Origin: Lineus longissimus
Taxonomy: Eukaryota > Nemertea > Pilidiophora > Heteronemertea > Lineidae
Direction: 5' to 3'
DNA length: 64,000 nucleotides
Assembly (NCBI RefSeq): GCF_910592395.1
Contig: NC_088313.1
Span: 19,918,437 to 19,982,436, forward strand
Part shown: positions 24,801 through 32,868 of the stretch, piece after piece
Numbering within the stretch: position 1 is the first letter of the stretch
How the letters are laid out: each line of letters starts with the position of its first letter
Notes under the pieces: model-generated
The model's database searches: none
What the model was told of the DNA's origin: nothing
What the model saw: the letters and a program-made list of their open reading frames with translations, nothing else
Position numbers and translations under genes: made by a program

Positions 24801-27119
24801 GTTGTACTCTCTGCCTATGTGGAAATGGTGTCTGAGTGAAAATCACCTCTTAAAAATAAATAACAACAGTTGTTTGGTCCTGTTTGTTGTGTGGAAGAGG
24901 GAGAGTTTCTCTTTAAGTATGATCAGTATGAATCTGTCTGTCCTGTCTGCTGAAGAATTGTCTTGCTACAACTTCTGGTTCATCCACCCTGTCTTTCTGG
25001 AGTTGGCTTTTACATTCGACTTGTAATCCAATGCTCTCTTCATGGTAAAGAGGTTAAGGTAAAGTCTTCTCACCTTGATTCACGCCAGTCGCACTCTTTG
25101 TGTTGATTCCTAATCTGAGCACTCCTCACCTTCATAAAAACCCTTCACTGTAAAACATCATTAGTTTGTATCTTTTTGTTTCAATGAATTTAGTTTGTGA
25201 GCAAGGAAAGATATTAAATACAATGTCATCTAATTGTATTCAATATTCAATATTCAGTTTGCTTGAGAGTTAACAATCGGATACCAAGAAATCATAAGAT
25301 TGAAAGAGTAATTCCAAGATTTACTTAAATAGTTTATCGTAGTGAGCTCTTACTTTTATTTGTGTTATTTCTTCTACCTAATTCATTTGCATTTATCAAT
25401 CATTTTGTAAATATGTACATTTTAGCACTTCCTTTTCACTCTTGACATAACAATCCTCTCTAACTCTTAACTTGGTTGATATAATACACTTGTACCATAG
25501 TGTATCTTTGGTTCTCCTCTCTCACACAGATAACAACCTGAATTGGTGATTCCCATTCATGGTCATTCCAGTTTACCTCATCTACAACTGTGCCTAAGCT
25601 GGCCATACGAAAAACACGATTGAAAGTCCTAAAATTTGATTGGCATTTGGAGTTGGGTTCTATTCTTGGAACCATCTCTCTTCTCTTTCCTCTTTTGTAC
25701 ATAAGAACTCCTCCAACACTGTCCATAAGCAATTGATGTTGAAAGAAATTCCTGAATGCGTTTAATTTTCATTACAAAATTACTTATATGTTATTTTTTG
25801 CTTTCGTTCAGGAATAGTTTAAGATGATTTATATGCATCTGAAGCTTTGATGCAAGGCCTCTTGCACCAGTTCTGGGTCCATTGTCAACAACAATATCAG
25901 TTGACTTGAAAACTTCTGTAGTCATATTCAGGTTGTGTTCATCTGCATGTCAAATACAATCAGAGCTCGGTTGTTCAAAGCATACGCTAGCGTTAACTTG
26001 ACTTGAAGGAGATAACGCCACACTTTGAACAACCAGGCCCTATGTCTGAAGACATTCAGCTCTCGGGCCGATTTGGAAGCAAACTCCTTTCAACATCAAT
26101 CAGGTCTGTACATAGCTCTCTTTATAACCTCATAACCAGGTCGGTTTAGTATAGCGTTCATAATCGGTGAAGGAGCGTGGATTGTGACTTATCATGATCT
26201 TATTCTTTATATCGCATATCTAGTGGTTGCTGAGTTACAGGCGAGAAATCTAGAGCGTTCACATTCGGACAGGCGTGGAGGTAAGAGATCTGATGGGCGT
26301 AGGGGAGGTGGCGTCCCTGGGCTGTGGCGTCCCTGGGCTGTGGGGTCCCTGGGCAGTGGGCAGAAGATAGTCAATCCTTTCGGCACCACCAAATGTCGTA
26401 TAATGACACGAGGTATCACTTTCATACAAGTTTACATACTCCATGCATCATAAATCTTTTAATATAAATACAGAGGAGGGTTCATTTTTCATTTTTTATG
26501 TACGGTAGTCAATGTATTGGCATTTCATTGAATTCTAAATCATTTTAACTCCATTATTCTGTTGAAAGTTTTTGTGAAAGATTTTCAGTTGTCTGTAGCT
26601 CACCTTTCATGTAGGTGTGTTTGTGCTAAATTTTTTTCCATTCTAGGTCACCACACTTCAATCAGACATAATAGGATACAGTTTAGGATACGTTGAGGTT
26701 TCCCTCGCATCTGTTTTGACTTGGTCTTACAGTTTGTGTTGTTTTCTTGTTGTTTAGATCGTGAAGGCGTCATGAACGGAGATGAGCATGAAGAGAAGCC
26801 CAAGTCTCCTACCAAGTCTGACACACTCAAGTCACAAGAGAGTGGAGAAGGCGATGTAAGTACTCGATCTGTTTCTCACACCTACCAACGAGTTAACTTT
26901 TGGAGTATCTATAATCTCTTTAACCAACATTATGATGAAAATGATATTCCAGCTTTAATTTTGAGTCGGAGAAAATCTGCTGTCTGTCCTCTGATGAGGG
27001 ATAATCCCAATTTTCCGTTCCAATTCCAGACATCTCACGCAGATGGATCACCGACCAAGGACAAGAAAAAGAAGGGCGGGAAATTCAGGATGCCATCTTT
27101 TGGCAAGAAGAGGAAGTAA
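794..27119 (+). CDS. ADD1: Adducin, full coding span (about 21 coding exons)
   Basis: Adducin caps fast-growing actin ends and recruits spectrin to actin at the membrane skeleton. The joined exons give the family architecture in order: a globular head related to class II aldolases (about residues 100-375), a neck and tail (about 375-615), a variable region, and a C-terminal lysine-rich MARCKS-related segment. Core exons are 820-883, 3932-4177, 4484-4641, 12907-13137, 13280-13423, 13724-13822, 14081-14260, 14516-14640, 15508-15637, 16351-16464, 16776-16868, 17339-17525, 17818-17880 or 17895, 26758-26855 and 27030-27119. All junction phases agree. Without the optional exons the protein is about 678 residues, normal for adducins; with all of them it is about 1090. 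The symbol is by family; an invertebrate may have a single adducin equally related to ADD1, ADD2 and ADD3. Confidence 0.95.
3932..14260 (+). CDS. ADD1: Adducin exons 2-7: head domain
   Basis: Exons are 3932-4177, 4484-4641, 12907-13137, 13280-13423, 13724-13822 and 14081-14260 (junction phases 1,0,0,0,0,0). Residues include EYIRQLRRPAEIKEDVRQ, MEQRKRVSLIL, LFGWTHNIYNHIT, PFGLLYHEVTASSLVK, HLHTPA, MKCGLLPIS and YHDYHGI. The HxH pair (about residues 225 and 227) and the His of RNHG (about 288) match the metal-binding histidines of class II aldolases, the ancestral fold; adducins are not known enzymes. The end of exon 7 has the conserved adducin stretch KWKIGEMEFEALMRLLDN. The exon 4 donor is GTTAGT rather than GTAAGT. 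Intron 3 is unusually long at 8.3 kb. Confidence 0.95.
4642..12906 (+). other. Adducin intron 3, 8.3 kb, no gene seen
   Basis: This is the longest intron of the gene. It holds only short chance reading frames, a poly-G run near 10714-10728, and a diverged two-copy duplication around 8872-9040 in which GTCTGGAGCCT and a GGGGTAGG-rich segment recur. The long first introns (884-3931 and this one) would be the usual place for enhancers, but nothing specific is visible. Confidence 0.6.
14516..17895 (+). CDS. ADD1: Adducin exons 8-13: neck and tail
   Basis: Exons are 14516-14640, 15508-15637, 16351-16464, 16776-16868, 17339-17525 and 17818-17880 (or 17895). They encode GYRTGFQYR, the SDVE(I/V)P region, the conserved tryptophan stretch HVKTEWLGTPN, an FAPIGDNPAEF segment, AGPQSKILEGTTW, and ANPFESMTDDEIQKYKADIDRK. 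The last matches the end of the vertebrate tail (NPFTTLTDRELEEYRREVERK). Exon 13 has two usable donors, after 17880 (ATAG|GTGATA) and after 17895 (CAAA|GTATGT). Both leave one base over and both lengths (63 and 78) are multiples of three, so the choice adds or removes five residues only. Confidence 0.9.
14863..14926 (+). repeat. Two-copy short tandem duplication in adducin intron 8
   Basis: A unit reading ATTTATAC(AC)CTGGGTGGAGTAAGGCA occurs twice, at about 14863-14890 and 14901-14926, separated by about ten bases. It is a local duplication with no coding role. Confidence 0.7.
18384..19076 (+). CDS. ADD1: Adducin optional exon: 231-codon proline-rich module
   Basis: Acceptor TGTAG precedes 18384; the donor is TCTG|GTTAGT after 19076. 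The exon is 693 bases, phase 1 to phase 1, so it can be skipped without changing frame. It encodes a disordered basic and proline-rich stretch with SH3-ligand-like runs (KKEKPPPPKRT, RERPPVPPRPRP, APPARPEPP, LKPPKPPVAEKP) and a degenerate EKPA/EKPT repeat near its end. It has no counterpart in the vertebrate adducins I know. If the donor is ignored, the frame ends at a TAG at 19079-19081, giving an alternative C-terminus without the lysine-rich tail. The open frame is about 230 codons, far above the local background. Confidence 0.8.
19464..19753 (+). CDS. ADD1: Adducin optional exon: TPAK/AKTGR repeat module
   Basis: Acceptor CCCAG precedes 19464, entering in phase 1. The frame has short repeats: TPAVTGD, TPAKTRD, TPAKSRN, TPVKP, then AKTGR-like units ending KTGW. 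It either stops at TAG 19751-19753 or splices at ACTG|GTTGGT after 19745 (282 bases, still phase 1 to phase 1). The repeated Thr/Ser-Pro and Lys/Arg pattern suggests a phosphorylatable basic linker, by inference only. Exon status rests on phase agreement with its neighbours and the uninterrupted repeat frame. Confidence 0.65.
20286..20339 (+). CDS. ADD1: Adducin optional 54-base acidic exon
   Basis: A strong polypyrimidine acceptor (ccccaccccgcag) precedes 20286 and the donor ACAG|GTAGTG follows 20339. The 18 codons read (D)PPARYSSYSVDDDDDDT, phase 1 in and out. The run of Asp codons contrasts with the basic flanking exons. Short, but splice signals and phase both agree. Confidence 0.6.
21137..21214 (+). 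CDS. ADD1: Adducin optional 78-base exon
   Basis: Acceptor TTCTAG precedes 21137 and the donor AAGG|GTTTGT follows 21214. It encodes (A)TPMQLDFKPSETNIDEDLPSP and a few more residues, phase 1 in and out, 78 bases. Composition is acidic and serine/proline-rich, as in other adducin tails. Without transcript data it is a supported candidate, not proven. Confidence 0.55.
21835..21959 (+). CDS. ADD1: Adducin candidate optional or terminal exon
   Basis: Acceptor ATTTCCAG precedes 21835. The frame (DLAYIQLLNHHPNQSPDV...) enters in phase 1. Two endings are possible: a weak donor ACTG|GTCTTT after 21906 (72 bases, phase preserved), or read-through to TGA at 21957-21959 as an alternative C-terminus. 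The clean acceptor and the phase match its neighbours. The weak donor makes a terminal exon at least as likely. Confidence 0.4.
23580..23633 (+). CDS. ADD1: Adducin optional 54-base Ser/Gln/Lys exon
   Basis: Acceptor TCCCCACAG precedes 23580 and the strong donor AAAC|GTAAGT follows 23633. It encodes (A)SRPVGRSQSAKQPSQKK, phase 1 in and out. The basic composition fits the approach to the lysine-rich tail. It directly precedes the intron that carries the fold-back element at 23758-23923. Confidence 0.6.
23758..23923. mobile_element. Fold-back element with ~77-bp arms (hairpin MITE)
   Basis: The left arm at 23758-23833 and right arm at 23847-23923 are reverse complements at roughly 90% identity, with a loop of only about 13 bases. 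Both arms contain CCTTGGTTGAGTTACCAAG or its complement. A transcript would fold into a long hairpin. It lies in the intron after the 23580-23633 exon. A 13-base inverted pair (ATTCTAAAATACC at about 23927, its complement at about 24370) may mark a larger related unit. No transposase is present. Confidence 0.8.
25968..26034. mobile_element. Small fold-back element, GGTTGTTCAAAG termini
   Basis: GGTTGTTCAAAG at about 25969-25980 is matched by its reverse complement CTTTGAACAACC at 26023-26034. The pair encloses about 42 bases with the partly palindromic core ACGCTAGCGTTAAC. The size and perfect 12-base ends fit a tiny non-autonomous element or its remnant. Confidence 0.55.
26308..26355 (+). 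repeat. Three copies of a 16-bp GC-rich tandem repeat
   Basis: The unit GTGGCGTCCCTGGGCT is repeated three times, the third with one change (GTGGGGTCCCTGGGCA). It lies in the intron before the adducin tail exon. A reading frame runs through it but has no splice or homology support. Confidence 0.75.
26758..27119 (+). CDS. ADD1: Adducin last two exons: MARCKS-related tail and stop
   Basis: Exon 26758-26855 (REGVMNGDEHEEKPKSP...) exits in phase 0 to exon 27030-27119, which ends TAA at 27117-27119. The final residues contain DKKKKGGKFRMPSFGKKRK, matching the vertebrate MARCKS-related motif KKKKKFRTPSFLKKSKKK. That motif binds calmodulin and spectrin-actin and carries the protein kinase C serine (the S of PSF is present here). 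The 174-base intron between the two exons is a multiple of three and has no stop codon in frame, so its retention would simply insert 58 residues. Confidence 0.93.
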
Positions 27120-30100
27120 ACCAGAGTGGAGACTAGCCAAGATTGGAACTTTCGCGGGAAGAGATTCTGTTTTGTGAACGAGACTGATTACGCATTGGGA
27201 GGAACTGCCCTTGTAGGCTTATGGACTATGTATTCAAATTACTGGTATTTAATATTATTTTCACATGCAAATTTTATCATGTAGGAACCACTAAGATTGA
27301 CAGTATGATGAAAAACTGTGCAGGAGGACATTCATTCTATAATACCATTTTGTATTTTGAAATATTTGTGTGTATAAATCTTCTTTTTATGTAGACCAGT
27401 CTTCCCCGGGTTGGCCTAGAATGTAGCAGGCTATTTCCTTAGGAGTTAGGCGGCACCTGATTCACAAATCGCAGCAGTCTTTTAGATATTCTAGTGCTAG
27501 GGCTACGGGCGCTTACAACATTTGCTGTACATAGAATTTTATCCTACAGAGACCACCAGACATGATTACACTTATAAAGTTGTTGGTCTGGCTTTGTCTT
27601 TTGTATATATCAAATATATGTGTTGTATGCCTTAGTGTTTACAAAAGTTTTTTAAAAATAAGAAAAAAATATCCCTATGTGTAATATTGATCATTAGATA
27701 TACTATGCCAAAGTTGCTTTGCGTCTTTCTGGCGGTAAATTCTCTTGAAGAGTGCTGTGAATTTAAACCAACCAATCAGAGAGTAGATTGAGATATATAT
27801 GTAAACATTCCAAGTGCTCTTCGCACTCTGGAGTCGTGAATTGGGTGCCGTCCGAACGACATCAAAATGCTACTTTTCTCGCTCTGCATGATGGAAGATT
27901 CGCTTCATTTCTGGTGTGGATTATAAAAATTTGCCAAAAGTTTTAATTGTGCGGTGGTTCTCCTATCGGATTGGTTGACGTTTTGTCCATAGATCAACGC
28001 GTCGGAATGAGATTGTGCAAGTATGTTCACCAGACTTGCTATCACCTGATTGGTTGTATTGCCATTAAGATTTGTGCTCTGATTGGCTGTTGACCGTCAT
28101 GAATTGTGCTCTTGATTGGCTCTTTTTACAGCCATCGAGTTACTGTGTTTTGATTGGTTGAGCAGTGGGCCAACTCCTGATTGGCTGTTACCATTGCAAG
28201 AACAGTACTTGAATTGGCCGTTCAACTTGACCATCAAAATAATGGTACCAATAAGCATTTATGAAAAGGAAAGTTCTTGTGTTCAAGAAAGCTGTCCATA
28301 TTTGGCTAGGGACACCCTAGTGTTTGCTGTAAAACAGTAAAGTATCCACTCTTGTAAAAAATGAGCACAAAACTTGCACATTTTTAGAAAACAGTGCTCT
28401 GAGTTAGAGAAAAAATTTCGAAATTTTGTTATGATTGGTGATTTCCATACAATCTTGTTTATTCGACCTGTACTGCACTGGGATTGAAGTAGACAGAAAA
28501 ATTGTACCATGCAATAGAGGATAAGAACAGACCTCCTCTCACTGTATTCAATAGACTTTTAAAATATAAGTACGTATAGTGCATAGGATGTACCTTTAAG
28601 TCATATACATAAGGATTTTGCAAAGTTAACATCAAGATCTACTTTTTGCAATATGATGCATCGACGTGTAAAATTTTGTACTTTTAGAATATTATCAGTT
28701 TAGAGCTGTAAACGTTTGGGAGTTGTAAATAGCAGCGAAAAGTCACTAGAACTGTCAATAAACTACTTCTTGCGTGGAAATGTATAAAACCTTTCACCTT
28801 TGTTAAATTCAAGATTGGTGTCAAAAACGAGATATTGTCCCAACTTGGAATAATATTGTGGATTTTTCGGCGGTCATCGGAAATTTGTTTTTATGAATTG
28901 ATCAAGGTTTATTCATGTGGTTCTTTTGATGTAAAATGAATGTATATTTGATCATGCATGGTCATCATGCTCCCTGTAATAATTTAGCCTATATATGCTT
29001 CAAAGAACCAAGTATTGACCTATTGAGGACTGAATAAGGGAGAGAAAATTGAGGATGACAAATTTGAAAATAAATTGTTAAATTTTACAAAAAGGTAAAA
29101 AGTTGTGAAACTGACTTTCAGAATTGAGGGTAGGTTTTTCTCGTTTCGATGGAATTTTTGATAGTTTTTGAAGTATGTCTCACTTTCACAGTGACCAAAA
29201 CTGGCATCGGTCCTCAAAGGGTTAATCTGTGTTTATATTTTATGATTCTGGTTCTCCTGTATATGTACGTATACATGAACGAACTGCGGCTAATCATGTC
29301 AGTTGGAACAGTGTCTTTTTCATTTAGAGCATATATGGATGTATTTCTACGCCATGGAGATCATAGTCAGCTTAAAATTGTCCTTGCAGACTTGTATAGA
29401 AAATGCTGTGAAAGCTTGAAAGATAGTCTATGTTTGAACATGTCTGGATGAGATAAGCTGAAATAATGTGAGCCTCAAAATATTCCTCTCTACGTGATGA
29501 TGCCAATTTTGGACTTTGAGCCCTTCCTCTATAAAGCTTGTAGCTGTAACATGTTGTGCCGATTTAATTTGTGGAAGGAAGAAAAAAAATGCATCTATTT
29601 TGGGGTTTATATTATGTCCAGTTCGATTGGTCTGTAAAACTGCCATGGAAGTTTTCCGCAAGAAAACCTTACGATACAGGAAGTCGGCTGGGAACTTCGA
29701 CTCACAAGATCACCCCTGATATTTGAGGCCAGTTCAGAAACTGTGGCGCGATTGCCCAGCACTACATGTCAGCTATATTTGTACAGCTTATTTTGGATGT
29801 ACAGTTCAGATTGTTCTTACTCGTTTAACCATAGAAAGCTTGTGCAATACGAATGTCCTGATTTAGATTCATCAAACAATTTGTTTGAGGTTCTTGTTTT
29901 TTGTAGAGGAGTAGATTTTTGAACCTTTGAAGGCGACTTCAATGTGCATTTGTTTATGCCAAATCTTCTGTTTAATAATAATAATACATGTACCAACGGC
30001 CATGCACTGTAGTTGCATATGATATAGCTATTAAAAAGATCATAATTGTCATATTTTTTGCCAGGGTTTTTTTTTGTAATTCTCTGAAACCATGGCACTT

Positions 30101-31330
30101 GGGAGTTCATCGACTTCACCTCATGGAACATGGTGTGTCAGTTTTGGGCCTTGCTTGAATGAGCTTGGTGTTGGCGAGTTTGGAGCATGATTCTGAAAAT
30201 TGCCTTCTGCTTGGAAACCCAACACGTAATAAACTAATATTGTCACACCATGATTCGAATTTAACTTATTAGATTAAAATGTGCCAATACAGTATAAGCA
30301 GTGAAAGTCCTGCGCATTTAAATTTAAAAAATATTAATCGGTTGATACCCAGGTGCAATGGTTCACCTCCAAAACTGGGCATTTGTTATGATTTCTAAAA
30401 GGAAACTGTAGGTTAGATATCGTCTTAGGAGGCGATAGTGCCCAGTATTTCGGAACCAAGCTTCAAGCATTGCCCGTGTAATCTTATCATAACGGGGACC
30501 TTGAGAAATTTCCAAAAATGATTAATTTGGCCAGAACTTGTTCATCAAGTATCTGTGATCGTTCTAATTCATGTACGTGATAATTTTTTATTCAGTGTAC
30601 GAGAAATTTTGATATGTATCTGTTCTTCACCGCTACAGCGCCATCTGTATTTGTGTAGCAAAACTGCTGAATATGGTAACGTAGTCGCCCCAAATATAGT
30701 TGTTTTCGTTGTGGAGTTCTTGGAGTGAATGTGACCGGAAGAGACTGGCTGTGTTATTGAACAGTTACTGTCCCTGGTTATGTCCCATGGTGAACCAAGT
30801 TTTGCCCCAGTTCTAAAGTCGCTTGGTAAGCCGCCGCCTTGGTGCAACGGCAATTATATGGTACATATGGTTGGGAAGTTAGACTGCTTTGAAGTGGATT
30901 TATGCCATCTGTTGTGAGACTGGTGTTGGAGATGTGCTGCTAATGCTACTAATGCTTAGACTAGGTTTGGTCGTGCTGACATTTTGCTTTGAAATGATCA
31001 ACTGAACCATTGTAGATTGGTTGATGATACCATGAAAGTCCTGAATGTTCAATTACATGGCCATGCTGTCGGAAAGCGACAAGTATAAGACTTGTGGAAA
31101 GTCGTTTTCGGTCCCTTAAAAATATTGAAAGATTGTGGCACATATAGCCAAATAAATGTTATGTATATTAAGGTGGACTCTGATCATTCATTATAAGCTT
31201 CTGAAATATTTCTAACATGCCTCGAGAATGATTTCAGCTTTGTGTACGCATTACTTTCAGTGCTCTTATTCAGCTAAGAAACAGCATCCATGTACTATCC
31301 TTCACATATCGGTAATAAAATACTGAAAAT
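27120..31330 (+). other. Adducin 3' UTR and downstream DNA
   Basis: No further coding is supported. Canonical AATAAA signals occur at 28757, 29069, 30228, 31151 and 31314. The true 3' end cannot be chosen from sequence, so the UTR may be about 1.6 to 4.2 kb. A CCAAT-type tandem repeat lies at 27969-28216. The remainder is AT-rich and unremarkable. Confidence 0.6.
27969..28216 (+). repeat. Degenerate ~33-bp tandem repeat with GATTGG (inverted CCAAT) in each unit
   Basis: GATTGG occurs at 27969, 28048, 28081, 28114, 28152 and 28179, and a variant AATTGG at 28212. Several are extended to CTGATTGGCTGTT, and most spacings are 27-38 bases (often 33). CCAATCA also occurs at 27772. The regular spacing points to an old tandem duplication. 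Each unit keeps a perfect core for the CCAAT-binding factor NF-Y. It lies about 0.85 kb after the adducin stop. Confidence 0.7.
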
Positions 31331-31666
31331 ATTAAGTGTGGTGTTTTGGTCTTTGAATTGGGATTTTCTGTTGTGCTGCATGGTCATGAAAAGTTAATAC
31401 TGGGTGTTCCTGAAAAATTCATCATACTGGGTGTTCCAGAAAAGATCGGTTAGATTTGACTGAAACTATGGAGATGATCCTTGGCATTGCCTTGATCGAT
31501 GAGTGTCCTAGGTTTGTTCCACACCCATTCCTTCAACATCCGCAAGACCAGAATGAACAATCCTCCGTTCCTGTTCTAAATGTGACAATACCAAATTCAT
31601 CTAATATGGAGGCTAATACCCCTGCTTGCCACAATGCACCGCCACAGGTAGTGTCCTGAAGATTAT

Positions 31667-31832
31667 TTCTAACACGACCCATATCCCTTCAACATCGGCA
31701 AATAACAAGAATTTTTTATCAAAGTGTTTATTACCATGCAATATACACATTAATGCATTCCAATTTCCATCGGAATTTCATAAGCCATTTCAGTGAACTC
31801 ATTTACATGTGATTATGACAATATCAGTCTGA
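31667..31832 (+). repeat. Direct repeat copy A (about 150 bp)
   Basis: It begins CTAACACGAC, passes through ATCGGCAAATA and CCAATTTCCATCGGAAT, and ends ACAATATCAGTCTG. It is closely similar to copy B at 32218-32357, and the two flank the fold-back element at about 31901-32192. Copy A has small insertions relative to B. Confidence 0.8.
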
Positions 31833-31900
31833 AACCCCTCGGTGTAAAAATAGTTTGACGTCACAAGGCTAGCCAACCAATCGGGCCATTGTTTCGTCAA

Positions 31901-32192
31901 CCAGGCACCCAATCTCCCGGGCGCCGGGCCAACTGTCCAATTTACATGCACCCGCTGAAATCGTTTGGTGGCAGAGTGAGACAAGCTTGGCAACGACGAT
32001 TATCACAGACGACGCTTGGAGAGTGCCAGGCACCCATTCTCCAAGCGTCGTCAACGGTGATCAGCGTCGTCAACGGTGATCAGCGACGTCAAGCCTCACT
32101 CGACCTTCTATCTCTGCCACAGACAATTTCAGCGGTGCAAGTGAATTGGACATTTGGCCCGGCGCCCAGGAGATTGCCAGGCACCCGATCTT
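31901..32192. mobile_element. Fold-back element with ~115-140 bp arms
   Basis: The left arm starts CAGGCACCCAATCTCC and continues through GGGCGCCGGGCC and CCGCTGAAAT to about 32015. The right arm (about 32050-32192) is its reverse complement with scattered changes and ends GGAGATTGCCAGGCACCC. Nested near the centre are an inner inverted pair (CTTGGAGAGTG / ATTCTCCAAG) and a tandem pair GTCGTCAACGGTGATCAGC. No coding capacity. It is a non-autonomous fold-back transposon or its remnant. Confidence 0.75.
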
Positions 32193-32217
32193 GACACTAG
32201 AGGCGCTGATTTCGTTC

Positions 32218-32357
32218 CTCTAACACGACATCGGCAAATACCGAGAATTTTTTAATCGAAGTGTTTTATTACCTTGCAATGCATTCCAATTTCCATCGGA
32301 ATGTCATAAGCCATTTCAATGAACTCATTTACATGTATAATGACAATATCAGTCTGC
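32218..32357 (+). repeat. Direct repeat copy B (about 140 bp)
   Basis: This is the second copy of the sequence at 31667-31832, sharing ATCGGCAAATA, TTGCAATGCATTCCAA, CATAAGCCATTTCA and the ending ACAATATCAGTCTG. Two copies around a fold-back element suggest either a segmental duplication or long terminal segments of one composite element. Confidence 0.8.
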
Positions 32358-32691
32358 TGAGTCAGTACCAATACCATCCAGGATATAACGGGTGAAGGTC
32401 CCATCGTCACCGAGTCGTCCTACACAACACATCCTCTTCGAAACAGTCACACAATCTTGGAGGAGAATACAGATCTCTCACACATTCATCTTTTGTGCAA
32501 GCTTTTTATACAGTAGCCAATGTATATATCGTCTTTAAGACAAGGCCTCTGCCCACGGGGTCCTAGGATGTTCACATTGAATATTCACAACCTTTAGTGG
32601 TGAGTCTGGTGCAATAGTCACACCCACTCCTAGGAGAAGGACAGTCACAACCTTGTAGGAGACACCACAGATCTGCTTTACTGTTTTATAT

Positions 32692-32853
32692 CCAAAGAAG
32701 TCCTCAGTTATTGAAAGGTCCTTGTAATGTTCTACCAAGAAGTCTTCAGTTACTGCAAGTCCCTTGGTGCGTACAACCAAGAAGTCCTTAGTTATTGCAA
32801 GTCCCTTGTCGTGTCCTACCAAGAGGTCCTCAGTTAAAGCAAGTCCCTTGTGG
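32692..32853 (-). repeat. 42-bp tandem repeat in the Rab24-like 3' UTR
   Basis: About four copies of a 42-base unit begin near 32692, 32735, 32777 and 32819 (plus-strand CCAAGAAGTCCT...GCAAGTCCCTTG). On the minus strand they lie immediately after the GTPase stop codon, within its 3' UTR. A minus-strand frame reads a 14-residue repeat (KGLAxTEDFLVxxx), but it overlaps the GTPase last exon in another frame and has no other support, so I treat it as a minisatellite. Confidence 0.8.
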
Positions 32854-32868
32854 ACTCGCAACCCCCTG

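Noticed and set aside
24646-25026. 126-codon plus-strand frame within an adducin intron
   Set aside because: No homology recognised and no matching splice phases; hydrophobic AT-rich chance frame that seems to open without an ATG.
26184-26453. 89-codon frame through the 16-bp GC-rich repeat
   Set aside because: No acceptor or donor giving the required phase 1, and composition is driven by the repeat.
29149-29451. 100-codon plus-strand frame downstream of adducin
   Set aside because: Lies in AT-rich probable 3' UTR, no family resemblance; chance.
31456-31659. 67-codon plus-strand frame with Pro/Asn-rich sequence
   Set aside because: No splice partners, no homology, adjoins a repeat.
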